Below, one piece after another: positions 16,164 through 24,246 of a DNA stretch of 64,000 nt. The notes beneath the pieces are model-generated. The model was not told the DNA's origin and did not search any database. It saw nothing but the letters and a program-made list of their open reading frames with translations. The stretch spans positions 8,432,001-8,496,000 of the forward strand of contig NZ_CP047020.1 of the NCBI RefSeq assembly GCF_009796285.1, written 5' to 3'. Source of the stretch: Streptomyces broussonetiae. GTDB taxonomy: Bacteria; Actinomycetota; Actinomycetes; Streptomycetales; Streptomycetaceae. The first letter of the stretch is position 1, and each line of letters begins with the position of its first letter. The position numbers and the translations under genes are program-made.

Positions 16164-18485
16164 ATGAGAGGGACCCGGCGCACACGGCTGTTCCTGGCCG
16201 GGATGATGGCAGCGTCCGCGCTGACCGCCACCCCCGCCGCAGGCGCCGCCGAGCGGACCGACGGCCACCTCACCGACCTGGTCAACCCCTTCATCGGGAG
16301 CCAGAACGAGGGCAACACCTTCCCCGGCGCCGCCGTGCCCTTCGGCATGGTGCAGTTCTCCCCGGACACCGGGCACTTCGCCGGATACGACTACACGCAG
16401 AGCCGCATCCGCGGCTTCTCGCTGGTCCATCTCTCGGGTGTCGGCTGTGGCATCGGCGGCGACCTGCCCGTGCTGCCGACCACGGGCGACGTGACGCAGA
16501 CGGACTACACCAAGTACGCCGCGGCCTACTCGCACCAGGACGAGGCGGCGAGTCCCGGCTACTACCGTGTCGGCCTCGCCTCCGGCATCCGTGCCGAGCT
16601 GACCGCGACCGAGCGCACCGGTATGCAGCGCTACACCTTCCCCGCCACCGCGCAGGCCAACGTCCTGCTCAATGCCGCCCAGTCCCTGCACAAGGCGGTC
16701 TCCAGCAACGTCGAGATCCTCGACGACCACACCGTGCGCACCGCGATCACCGGCCACGGCTTCTGCCGCGACACCGGCCCCTACACCGTCTACACCATCA
16801 CTCGGTTCAGCCGGCCCTTCACCGCCTACGGCACCTGGGACGGCCGGAGCGTCACCCCGGGCTCCCGCAGCGGACACGGTGGCGCCTACGTACGCTTCGA
16901 CACGACCAGGGACCGCACGGTCGAGGCGACCACCGCGCTGTCGTACGTCGACGCGCACGGCGCGGCCGGCAACCTCGACGCCGAGGGCGGCCGGTCCTTC
17001 GACGCCGTGCGCGAGCGGGCCCGGGAGGAGTGGGAGAAGCGGCTCGCCGGCGTCCACGTCCAGGGCGGCACGGACACGCTGCGCCGGACCTTCTACTCCT
17101 CGCTGTACCGGTCGTTCCTCGCGCCGAACATCGGCGGCGACGCCGACGGCAGGTACCTCGGCTGGGACCGGCGTATCCGCCACGCCGACGGCTTCACGTA
17201 CTACCAGAACTGGTCGCTGTGGGACACCTACCGAACCCAGGCCCAGCTCCTCGCCCTGCTCGCGCCGCGCGAGGCACGGGACATGGCCCGCTCGGTGGTC
17301 GCGATCGACGAGGACGGCGGCTGGCTGCCCAAGTGGGGTTACGGCCCGGTCGAGACGAACGTCATGAGTGGTGACCCGGTCACCCCGTTCCTGACCACGG
17401 CCTACCAGTCGGGCCTGCTCAAGGGCTTCGAGGAGCGGGCCTACCGCGCGCTGAGGAAGAACGCCGACGGCGTCCCGCCCGCCTCGTACCCGGGCATCGG
17501 CCGGGAGGCCAACGCCGAGTACCTCGCGCACGGCTTCGCGCCGTACGTCGACAAGCGCCCGTACGCCAAGATGGGCGACTCCGACTACCACCACGGCGCC
17601 TCGGTCACCCTGGAGTACGCGCTCGCCGACGCGATGCTGGCCCAGATGGCCCGTGGTCTCGGCCATGGCGCGGACGCCGCCCGGTACGCGGCCCGCGCGC
17701 AGAGCTACCGGAACATCTTCGACCCCGCGACCGGCTTCTTCCGCGCCCGCGACGCCTCCGGCGCCTTCACCGGCTCGGCCGACCCGGCCCGCGGCACCGG
17801 CTTCCACGAGGGCACCGCCTGGCAGTACCAGTGGCTCGTCCCGCAGGACGTGCCCGGCATGGTGCGGCTCATCGGCGGCGAGCGCGCGGCCAACGACCGG
17901 CTGGACTCCTTCTTCGCCTACGGCCGGCTGCTCGCCGACCCCGCGCAGACCGCCCGCGAGGTGTGGGTGCACGGGAGCGCGTACGCCTACTACAACGCCG
18001 ACAAGTACAACCCGATGAACGAGCCCGATCTGATCGCGCCGTACACGTACCTCGCCACCGGTCAGCCCTGGAAGACCACCGACGTGGTCCATGCCGCGCT
18101 GACCCTGTTCACCGACGGGCCGACCGGCATCACGGGCAACGACGACCTGGGCACGATGTCCGCCTGGAACGTGCTGTCGTCCATCGGCATGTTCCCGATC
18201 CAGCCCGGCTACGGCACCTGGGGTCTGTCCACCCCCGTCTTCGACCGGGTCGACCTCACGTTGGACCGCCACTACTGGCCGAGCGGCGCACTGACCATCA
18301 CGGCGCCCGGCACCTCGGCCGCCGACCGCTACATCCAGTCCGTGCGCACCGACGGTCACGTACACGGCCGGACGTATGTGACGAACGCAGCGCTGCGCTC
18401 GATGCGCTCACTCGCGTTCACGGTCGGCTCGCGCCCGTCTGAGTGGGGTACGTCACCCGAGGCGGCGCAGCCTGTCCTGAGGTGA
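16164..18485 (+). CDS. secreted GH92 alpha-mannosidase
   Basis: The 773-residue protein has a signal peptide (RRTRLFLAGMMAASALTATPAAGAA) followed by the two-domain GH92 pattern: DLVNPFIGSQNEGNTFPGAAVPFGMVQFSPD, GFSLVHLSGVGC, EEWEKRL, GGWLPKWGYGP, GTAWQYQWLVPQD, and the C-terminal signature GNDDLGTMSAWNVLSSIGMFPIQPG. GH92 enzymes are calcium-dependent inverting exo-alpha-mannosidases acting on N-glycans and mannoproteins. The start was chosen for the GGAGGT site eight bases upstream rather than the open frame further upstream. A hairpin terminator follows. It fits with the GH29 and GH38 genes downstream as part of a glycan-degrading set. Confidence 0.92.
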   Translation: MRGTRRTRLFLAGMMAASALTATPAAGAAERTDGHLTDLVNPFIGSQNEGNTFPGAAVPFGMVQFSPDTGHFAGYDYTQSRIRGFSLVHLSGVGCGIGGDLPVLPTTGDVTQTDYTKYAAAYSHQDEAASPGYYRVGLASGIRAELTATERTGMQRYTFPATAQANVLLNAAQSLHKAVSSNVEILDDHTVRTAITGHGFCRDTGPYTVYTITRFSRPFTAYGTWDGRSVTPGSRSGHGGAYVRFDTTRDRTVEATTALSYVDAHGAAGNLDAEGGRSFDAVRERAREEWEKRLAGVHVQGGTDTLRRTFYSSLYRSFLAPNIGGDADGRYLGWDRRIRHADGFTYYQNWSLWDTYRTQAQLLALLAPREARDMARSVVAIDEDGGWLPKWGYGPVETNVMSGDPVTPFLTTAYQSGLLKGFEERAYRALRKNADGVPPASYPGIGREANAEYLAHGFAPYVDKRPYAKMGDSDYHHGASVTLEYALADAMLAQMARGLGHGADAARYAARAQSYRNIFDPATGFFRARDASGAFTGSADPARGTGFHEGTAWQYQWLVPQDVPGMVRLIGGERAANDRLDSFFAYGRLLADPAQTAREVWVHGSAYAYYNADKYNPMNEPDLIAPYTYLATGQPWKTTDVVHAALTLFTDGPTGITGNDDLGTMSAWNVLSSIGMFPIQPGYGTWGLSTPVFDRVDLTLDRHYWPSGALTITAPGTSAADRYIQSVRTDGHVHGRTYVTNAALRSMRSLAFTVGSRPSEWGTSPEAAQPVLR

Positions 18486-18502
18486 GCACGGCGTATTCCG
18501 TG

Positions 18503-18529
18503 GTCCCGCCTCCGTTCGGGGGGCGGGAC
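18503..18529 (+). terminator. hairpin terminator after the GH92 gene
   Basis: GTCCCGCC pairs with GGCGGGAC, a stem of eight base pairs with an 11-base loop, followed by TTAAT. It lies 18 bases after the GH92 stop codon. Confidence 0.65.
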
Positions 18530-18641
18530 TTAATCTGGCGTTAACTGTGCGTAGCATGATCGTACTTGACCGTAATCGGGTGTCGGAGATTGACTGCGAG
18601 TGACTGCACATCCACCCGTCGTCGATGCGTGAGGCAAGCCC

Positions 18642-19973
18642 TTGACTTCCGATCTGCTCGCTCCCCTCGACCTGGCGTTCTGGAACATCGAGTCCGACCG
18701 GCATCCGATGCACCTCGGCGCGCTCGGCGTCTTCGGCGCCCACTCGCCCACCGCCGGCGCCCACGCGGCCGACCTGCTCGCCGCCCGCGCCGCCGCCGTA
18801 CCCGGACTCCGCCTGCGCATCCGCGACGTGTGGCAACCGCTCGCCTTCGGCGCCGCCGTGCGCGAGACGGATCCGGACTTCGACCCCCTGAACCACGTAC
18901 GGCTGCACGCCCCGACCGCGGACTTCCACGCGGTCGCCGGCCGGCTCATGGAACGCCCGCTGGAGCGGGGCCGGCCTCCGTGGGAGGCCCATGTGCTGCC
19001 CGGCGAGGACGGGATGTCCTTCGCGGTGCTGTTCAAGTTCCACCACGCCCTCGCCGACGGGCTGCGCGCGCTCAAGCTCGCCGCCGGCGTCCTGGACCCG
19101 GTGGACCTGCCCCAGCGGGCGCCGCGCGCCATCGAACCGCCGCGTGGTCTGCTGCCCGACGTGCGCCGGCTGCCGGGACTACTGCCCGGACTGGTCCGGG
19201 GCGTGCTGTCCGACGCGGGCCGGGCCCTGGACATCGGCGCCTCCCTCGCCCGCTCCACGTTCGGCATGCGGCCCTCCTCCGCGCTGACGTCGTCCCCCAG
19301 CGGCACCCGCCGCACGGCCGGCGTGGTCGTGGACATCGACGACGTGCACCGGGTGCGCAAGAGCGTGGGCGGCACGGTCAACGACGTGCTCATCGCCGTC
19401 GTCGCCGGTGCGCTGCGCCGCTGGCTGGAGGAGCGCGGCGAGTCCACCAAGGGCGTGGCGCCGCGCGCCCTCATCCCCGTCTCCCGGCGCCGTCCGCGTA
19501 CCGCCCACCCACAGGGCAACCGGCTCTCCGGCTACCTGATACCGCTTCCCGTCGGCGAACCGGACCCGCTCGGCCGCCTGGACACCGTGCGTACGGCGAT
19601 GATCCGCAACAAGGACGCGGGACCGAACCGGGGTGCGGGCGCCGTGGCCCTGCTCGCCGACCACGTCCCGGCCCTCGGCCACCGGCTCGGCGGTCCCCTC
19701 GTCGGCCAGGCCGCGCGGCTGTGGTTCGACATCCTGGTCACCAGCGTGCCGCTGCCCGGGCTCGGGCTCAGGCTCGGCGGTCACGAGCTGACCGAGGTCT
19801 ATCCACTGGCCCCGCTCGCTCCCGGCCAGTCTCTCGCGGTGGCGATCTCGACGTACCGCGGCCGTGTGCACTACGGCCTGGTCGCCGACGCGCAGGCGGT
19901 GCCGGACCTGGACCGGTTCGCCCACGCGGTGTCGGCCGAGATCGAGACGCTGCTGTCCGCCTGCGAGGCCTGA
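18642..19973 (+). CDS. wax ester synthase / diacylglycerol acyltransferase (WS/DGAT)
   Basis: The 443-residue protein carries the WS/DGAT active-site motif HHALADG, at about residue 134 (family HHxxxDG), and further conserved parts: PLDLAFWNIES near the start, NDVLIAVVAGALRRWL and a C-terminal PLAPGQSLAVAISTYRGRVHYGLVAD. The family esterifies acyl-CoA to diacylglycerol or fatty alcohols and is responsible for storage lipid in Streptomyces. The TTG start has GTGAGG as ribosome binding site. A perfect 12-base-pair hairpin follows the stop, so the gene is a single transcription unit. Confidence 0.88.
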   Translation: MTSDLLAPLDLAFWNIESDRHPMHLGALGVFGAHSPTAGAHAADLLAARAAAVPGLRLRIRDVWQPLAFGAAVRETDPDFDPLNHVRLHAPTADFHAVAGRLMERPLERGRPPWEAHVLPGEDGMSFAVLFKFHHALADGLRALKLAAGVLDPVDLPQRAPRAIEPPRGLLPDVRRLPGLLPGLVRGVLSDAGRALDIGASLARSTFGMRPSSALTSSPSGTRRTAGVVVDIDDVHRVRKSVGGTVNDVLIAVVAGALRRWLEERGESTKGVAPRALIPVSRRRPRTAHPQGNRLSGYLIPLPVGEPDPLGRLDTVRTAMIRNKDAGPNRGAGAVALLADHVPALGHRLGGPLVGQAARLWFDILVTSVPLPGLGLRLGGHELTEVYPLAPLAPGQSLAVAISTYRGRVHYGLVADAQAVPDLDRFAHAVSAEIETLLSACEA

Positions 19974-19988
19974 GGGGCACCCACCCGT

Positions 19989-20023
19989 CCACCCGCACCC
20001 CTCTTGTCGCCGGGTGCGGGTGG
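19989..20023 (+). terminator. strong hairpin terminator after the WS/DGAT gene
   Basis: CCACCCGCACCC and GGGTGCGGGTGG form a perfect 12-base-pair stem with an 11-base loop just after the stop codon. No U-run follows, as is usual in Streptomyces. Confidence 0.75.
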
Positions 20024-20201
20024 CCCCCTCGGGCGTCGCTCCTCGACACGCCCCGACCACGCCCCGACGTCGGCGACCGTCCGGATCGTGGTCCTGCTCC
20101 GGGCGGGTTTGGCGGGTGGCCGGTCCGCTCCGTAAAATTCCCCGTTCGAAAGCGGGCGCGAGTCGGCGCGCTGCGCGGGTGATCAGGGAAGCGGCAGCGC
20201 G

Positions 20202-21704
20202 ATGACGGTGACAGAGGACGGCTCCATGGCCTCCATGGCCACGGACGAAGTGGTCTACGGGCCGGGTATCGACCCCGAGCGGCTGGCCGTCTGCCTCAGC
20301 GTGCTCGAGGAACTCGACACCATCGAGGTCGACCACCCCGACGCGATCAGGGTGCGCCGGGCCACCTCGCACATCTACCGCACGGTCAAGCAGCGCCGCC
20401 GCCAGGAGCGCCGGGCCGCCAAGACCGCGCACGACAAGGCGGTCACCGAGGCCACCGCGACCGGCTCCGCCGAGCGCATCGACGACGAGACCGAGGGCAT
20501 CCTGCCCAGCTCCAAGGTCGAGGAGGGCAGGCTCGCGGGCATACTCCAGCGCCCGCGCTCCTGCTACACCTGCAAGGGCCGCTACGTCGAGGTCGACTAC
20601 TTCTACCACCAGCTCTGCCCGGACTGCGCCCGCATGAACCGGGCCAAGCGCGACGCCCGTGCCGACCTCACCGGCAAGCGCGCCCTGCTCACCGGCGGGC
20701 GCGCCAAGATCGGCATGTACATCGCGCTGCGCCTGCTGCGCGACGGCGCCCACACCACCATCACCACGCGCTTCCCCAAGGACGCCATCCGCCGGTTCAA
20801 GGCGATGGAGGACTCGGCGGACTGGATCCACCGCCTGGAGGTCGTCGGCATCGACCTGCGCGATCCGGCGCAGGCCGTGGCCCTGGCCGAGCAGGTCGCC
20901 GAGGCGGGCCCGCTCGACATCCTGATCAACAACGCCACGCAGACCGTGCGCCGCCTGCCCTCCGCCTACGCGGCCCTGGTCGAGGGCGAGAGCGCCCCGC
21001 TGCCCGCCGGGGAACTCCCCGCCCATCACGTCATCGGCGCCTTCAACTCCGGCGCCGTCGACGGCATCGCCGCGCTCCCCGTCGGCACCAGCGGCCTGGA
21101 CGCGCAGAAGGTCGCCGACCTCGCCCTCGTCGCGGGCAACGCCAGCGTCGCCCGGCACATCGAGGGCACCGCCATCGACGCCGGCGGCCTGCTCCCCGAC
21201 GTCGTGGAGACGAACACCTGGGTACAGACCATCGAGCAGATCTCCCCGGTGGAGTTGCTCGAGACCCAGCTGTGCAACTACACCTCGCCGTTCATCCTCA
21301 TCAGCAAGCTGCGCCCGGCCATGGCCGACGCCGCGAAGAAGGCGGACAGCGGGCGCAGCTACGTCGTCAACGTCTCGGCGATGGAAGGCGTCTTCAGCCG
21401 CGGCTACAAGGGCGCCGGGCACCCAAACACCAACGCCGCGAAGGCGGCCATGAACATGGTCACGCGGACCAGCGGCCAGGAGATGTTCGACACCGACGGC
21501 ATCCTGATGACCTCCGTCGACACCGGCTGGATCACCGACGAACGGCCGCACTACGACAAGCTGCGCCTCGCCGAGGCCGGCTTCCACGCCCCGCTCGACC
21601 TGGTCGACGGCGCCGCCCGCGTCTACGACCCGATCGTGCGCGGTGAGGCGGGCGAGGACCTGTACGGCGTGTTCATGAAGGACTACGCGCCCGGCAAGTG
21701 GTGA
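20202..21704 (+). CDS. short-chain dehydrogenase with N-terminal zinc-ribbon-like insert
   Basis: The 500-residue protein is about twice the length of a usual SDR. Residues about 1-150 form a helical, basic part ending in a CxxC pair repeated after about 20 residues (CYTCKGRYVEVDYFYHQLCPDC), which looks like a zinc ribbon. The SDR domain follows: GKRALLTGGRAKIGMYIALRLL (a glycine-rich loop of altered spacing), DILINNATQTVRR, NVSAMEG and an active-site region with NTNAAKAAMNM in which the usual YxxxK tyrosine is replaced by Asn. It may thus be a weak or non-canonical oxidoreductase. The start could also be ATG at 20226 or 20235. No substrate can be named. Confidence 0.75.
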   Translation: MTVTEDGSMASMATDEVVYGPGIDPERLAVCLSVLEELDTIEVDHPDAIRVRRATSHIYRTVKQRRRQERRAAKTAHDKAVTEATATGSAERIDDETEGILPSSKVEEGRLAGILQRPRSCYTCKGRYVEVDYFYHQLCPDCARMNRAKRDARADLTGKRALLTGGRAKIGMYIALRLLRDGAHTTITTRFPKDAIRRFKAMEDSADWIHRLEVVGIDLRDPAQAVALAEQVAEAGPLDILINNATQTVRRLPSAYAALVEGESAPLPAGELPAHHVIGAFNSGAVDGIAALPVGTSGLDAQKVADLALVAGNASVARHIEGTAIDAGGLLPDVVETNTWVQTIEQISPVELLETQLCNYTSPFILISKLRPAMADAAKKADSGRSYVVNVSAMEGVFSRGYKGAGHPNTNAAKAAMNMVTRTSGQEMFDTDGILMTSVDTGWITDERPHYDKLRLAEAGFHAPLDLVDGAARVYDPIVRGEAGEDLYGVFMKDYAPGKW

Positions 21705-21774
21705 CACCCCGCAGGCGACGCGTACTTCGTGGCTGAACTCCCGTTGCGGGCCCCATGGGACTGCAGGGGGACTG

Positions 21775-21792
21775 CGGCCCCTCAGGGGGCCG
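21775..21792. terminator. hairpin between convergent dehydrogenase genes
   Basis: CGGCCCC and GGGGCCG form a 7-base-pair stem with a TCAG loop in the short gap between two convergent SDR genes. It can serve both directions. Confidence 0.5.
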
Positions 21793-21806
21793 GGCCGCGT
21801 CGCCGC

Positions 21807-22607
21807 CTAGACCCCGGGCCCCCCGCGCAACCGCTGGTGCACGGCGTACGGCACTGCCGTGGACGCGGCGCGCACCCGTGTCCCGCCGTCCACGAGCAGA
21901 TCCGCGCCCGTGACCCACTCGGCCGCGTCGGACACCAGCCACACCACCGCCCGGGCCACGTCCTGAGGTTCCCCGATCCGCCCGAGCGGCAGCCCCGCGG
22001 CCACCTCCGCCTCGCCCGGCTCCCACACGAACCGGGCCATCTCGGTGCGCACCAGCCCGGGGGAGACGGAGTTCACCCGCACCCGGGGCGCGAGTTCGCC
22101 CGCCAGCTGTCCGGTGAGATGGAGCAGGGCCGCCTTGGTGGTGCCGTACGCGCCCACGTTCGGGCCCGGATGCGTGGCGCCCTCGGTGCACACATTGACC
22201 ACGGCCCCGCCGTGCTCGCGCATCCAGCCCCGCCACGCACACCGCACCAGCCGCAACGGCGCCTCGACGTTGACGGCGAACGCCTCGCGCCAGGCGTCCG
22301 GGTCGGTGTCCATCAGGGGTCCGTACGGCCGGTTCGTCGCCGCGTTGTTGACCACGATGTCCAGCCGCCCGAACGCGCGCAGCGCCAGCTCCGTCAGCGC
22401 CTCCGGGTGCCCCGGTCCTGCCACGTCCCCGGCCAGGCCGATCCCGCCCAGCTCGGCGGCGGTGCGCCGCACCTCGGCCGCGTCCCGCGCGGTCACGCAG
22501 ACCAGCGCCCCGGCCGCGGTGAGGGCCTCGGCCACGGCTCGCCCGATGCCACGCGTTGCGCCGGTGACGACGGCCGCCCTGCCATTCAGTGCGCACGACG
22601 ACGTCAT
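21807..22607 (-). CDS. classical short-chain dehydrogenase/reductase
   Basis: A 266-residue classical SDR: NAD(P)-binding GATRGIGRAVAEAL at about residues 16-29, the NNAA motif, a catalytic YGTTK (Tyr and Lys present) and VSPGLVRTEM. The region WLVSDAAEWVTGADLLVDGG is the usual C-terminal signature. The upstream HD-like gene ends 54 bases before the start, so the two are likely cotranscribed. The substrate is unknown. Confidence 0.87.
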   Translation of the reverse strand: MTSSCALNGRAAVVTGATRGIGRAVAEALTAAGALVCVTARDAAEVRRTAAELGGIGLAGDVAGPGHPEALTELALRAFGRLDIVVNNAATNRPYGPLMDTDPDAWREAFAVNVEAPLRLVRCAWRGWMREHGGAVVNVCTEGATHPGPNVGAYGTTKAALLHLTGQLAGELAPRVRVNSVSPGLVRTEMARFVWEPGEAEVAAGLPLGRIGEPQDVARAVVWLVSDAAEWVTGADLLVDGGTRVRAASTAVPYAVHQRLRGGPGV

Positions 22608-22661
22608 CGCCCTACCGTCTCATGACGGGCCGTCAGGCAACAGGGGCGTGCGCAGGAGCGG

Positions 22662-23057
22662 TCAGTCCACTGCGCCGAGCCTGGAGTGCCGGGCCGCCAC
22701 CAGTTCGAGTACCGTGCGCCAGTCCTCCAGGACGCCCGCGTCGAAACCCGTCGTGCGGCCCTCCTCGTCCGCGAGGCGCAGTCGCTGCACATCGTCGTCG
22801 GCGGTGCCCGCGTCCCCGCGGACCAGCCGGAACACCCGCTCCCCGAGCAGGGGACGCACCGCCTCGGCCGTGCTGCGGGCCCGGCCCGCCTCGTCGCCCG
22901 GGCACAGCACCGGCCCGATCCCGTGTACCAGGCCCGCCACCTGGAGCTCCTTGTCGGCGGGTCGGCTGCGGCGCAGCAGTGCCGCGGTCCGCAACGCATG
23001 CTGGTGCCGGCCGGCGTACAGCAGATCCATCAGCTCCTCGACGCTGCGCAGCTCCAT
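22662..23057 (-). CDS. degenerate HD-domain protein
   Basis: A 131-residue protein that resembles the small HD-type proteins related to inositol oxygenase and PhnZ. The helix pattern GRHQHALRTAALLRRSRPADKELQVAGLVHGIGPVL matches the family, in which the last part normally reads GLxHDIG. Here the metal-binding Asp of the HD pair is Gly, so metal binding is doubtful. AAGGAC precedes the ATG. The downstream SDR gene is probably in the same transcript. Function unknown. Confidence 0.6.
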   Translation of the reverse strand: MELRSVEELMDLLYAGRHQHALRTAALLRRSRPADKELQVAGLVHGIGPVLCPGDEAGRARSTAEAVRPLLGERVFRLVRGDAGTADDDVQRLRLADEEGRTTGFDAGVLEDWRTVLELVAARHSRLGAVD

Positions 23058-23478
23058 GCGTCAGTCCTTCCGCGAGACAGCCGTTGCCCGCACGCCAGCA
23101 GATCATGTGGAGCTTGCGGTCCGGCCAACGGCACCTGAACCGTGTCGCGTCGCCGAGTAGACCAACCGGGTGAATCGCAGTGAGGGTTTGGTGATGCGCT
23201 TTGTGGCAAATAGCGGCATATTGATGGGCATTGGGGTGCTGCATGACTCGTATTAGTTACAGCTTGTTTGCACTCCCTATCGAGCGGACATCCGCTCATT
23301 TGGTTAATCTGGTAGGGACGGGCAGCAGTAGTGGGTCCCACCCAGACCCATCGTCCGTACGTACCGGCGCCACCGCGTCCGAACTGGCCTTCCATCCAGA
23401 CCCGAGCGGGCGTCCAGCACCGGAGCACATGCTGTCCGGCAGGCCCCCAAGGGTGACCCGACACATAAGGAGTGCGCG
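23058..23478. other. intergenic region with promoter elements
   Basis: About 420 bases between the divergent HD-like gene and the 58-residue small protein gene. The middle is AT-rich and contains a perfect dyad, noted separately. No gene in it can be supported: an open frame starting at 23243 lacks a ribosome binding site and normal codon bias. Confidence 0.5.
23282..23297. promoter_or_regulatory. perfect 16-base dyad, putative operator
   Basis: GAGCGGA and TCCGCTC are separated by two bases and form an exact inverted repeat in the AT-rich part of the intergenic region. This is the size of a site for a dimeric regulator. No matching regulator gene is adjacent. Confidence 0.45.
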
Positions 23479-23655
23479 GTGACACCGGAGAAGACGAATG
23501 GCGAGCAGCGCCCCAAGGAACGCACGGAGCGCGGGGGCCGACGGCGGCCCGGAGAGCTGGGGAGCCTCGACGTGTGGGCCCGCTCGGCCCCGATCCGCCT
23601 CGCGGGCTACGAGGACGACCTGGCCGAGCCGCACATCCTGCCCAGCGTCGACTGA
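23479..23655 (+). CDS. 58-residue small protein of unknown function
   Basis: A GTG start with an excellent AAGGAG site six bases upstream opens a frame of 58 codons whose third positions follow the genome bias. The protein has a polar, basic first half (TPEKTNGEQRPKERTERGG) and a hydrophobic-acidic second half (SLDVWARSAPIRLAGYEDDL) ending in HILPSVD. It has no signal peptide or membrane segment. I do not recognise the family. The frame overlaps unlikely longer frames on the same strand. Its good translation signals make it a more probable gene than they are. Confidence 0.6.
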   Translation: MTPEKTNGEQRPKERTERGGRRRPGELGSLDVWARSAPIRLAGYEDDLAEPHILPSVD

Positions 23656-23753
23656 GCCCCGGGCAGAACCGTTCGCGATCGCCGTACGCATGGGCGTGGC
23701 CGCCGGTGACGACCGGGCGGGACCACGCCCGTGCGGGACGCGGACCCACACCC

Positions 23754-24239
23754 GTGCCGATCAGACGAGCCGTGGCCGACGACTGGCCGCGGATCTGGCC
23801 TTTCTGGCACCGGATCGTCGCCGCCGCCGAGACCTACACCTGGGACCCGCGCACGAGTGAGGACGACGCCCGTGCGCTGTGGATGGGCCCGGCCAAGCGC
23901 GTCTACGTCGCCGAGGACGCGGCGGGAGACGTGGTCGGAACCGCTTACCTGACCGCCAATTACGGAGGCCCCGCCTCCCGGGTGGCCAATGCCGGCTTCA
24001 TGGTCGACCCCGACCGCGCGGGGCAGGGCATCGGCCGGGCCCTGGCCGAGCACCTCCTCGCCGAGGCCCGGGCGCACGGCTATCGCGCGATGGTCTTCAA
24101 CGCCGTCGTCGAGACGAACCCCGCGGTCGGCCTGTGGGCCTCCCTCGGCTTCAGGATCCTCGGCACGGTTCCCCAGGCCTTCGACCACCCCAGGCACGGC
24201 AGGGTGGGGCTGCACATCATGTACCGGTCACTCGAGTAG
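23754..24239 (+). CDS. GNAT N-acetyltransferase
   Basis: The 161-residue protein starts IRRAVADDWPRIWPFWHRIVAAAETYTWD, as in phosphinothricin-acetyltransferase-like GNATs, and has the acetyl-CoA loop VDPDRAGQGIGRALAEHLL and a C-terminal NPAVGLWASLGFRILGTVPQAF. The GTG start was chosen because the conserved fold begins right there; the frame is open further upstream, but that part overlaps the small protein gene in another frame and is not conserved in type. The substrate is unknown. Confidence 0.82.
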   Translation: MPIRRAVADDWPRIWPFWHRIVAAAETYTWDPRTSEDDARALWMGPAKRVYVAEDAAGDVVGTAYLTANYGGPASRVANAGFMVDPDRAGQGIGRALAEHLLAEARAHGYRAMVFNAVVETNPAVGLWASLGFRILGTVPQAFDHPRHGRVGLHIMYRSLE

Positions 24240-24246
24240 GCGGGGC

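Noticed and set aside
23243..23482. Plus-strand 79-codon frame before the small protein gene
   Set aside because: No ribosome binding site, non-typical codons, and it runs through the putative operator and promoter.
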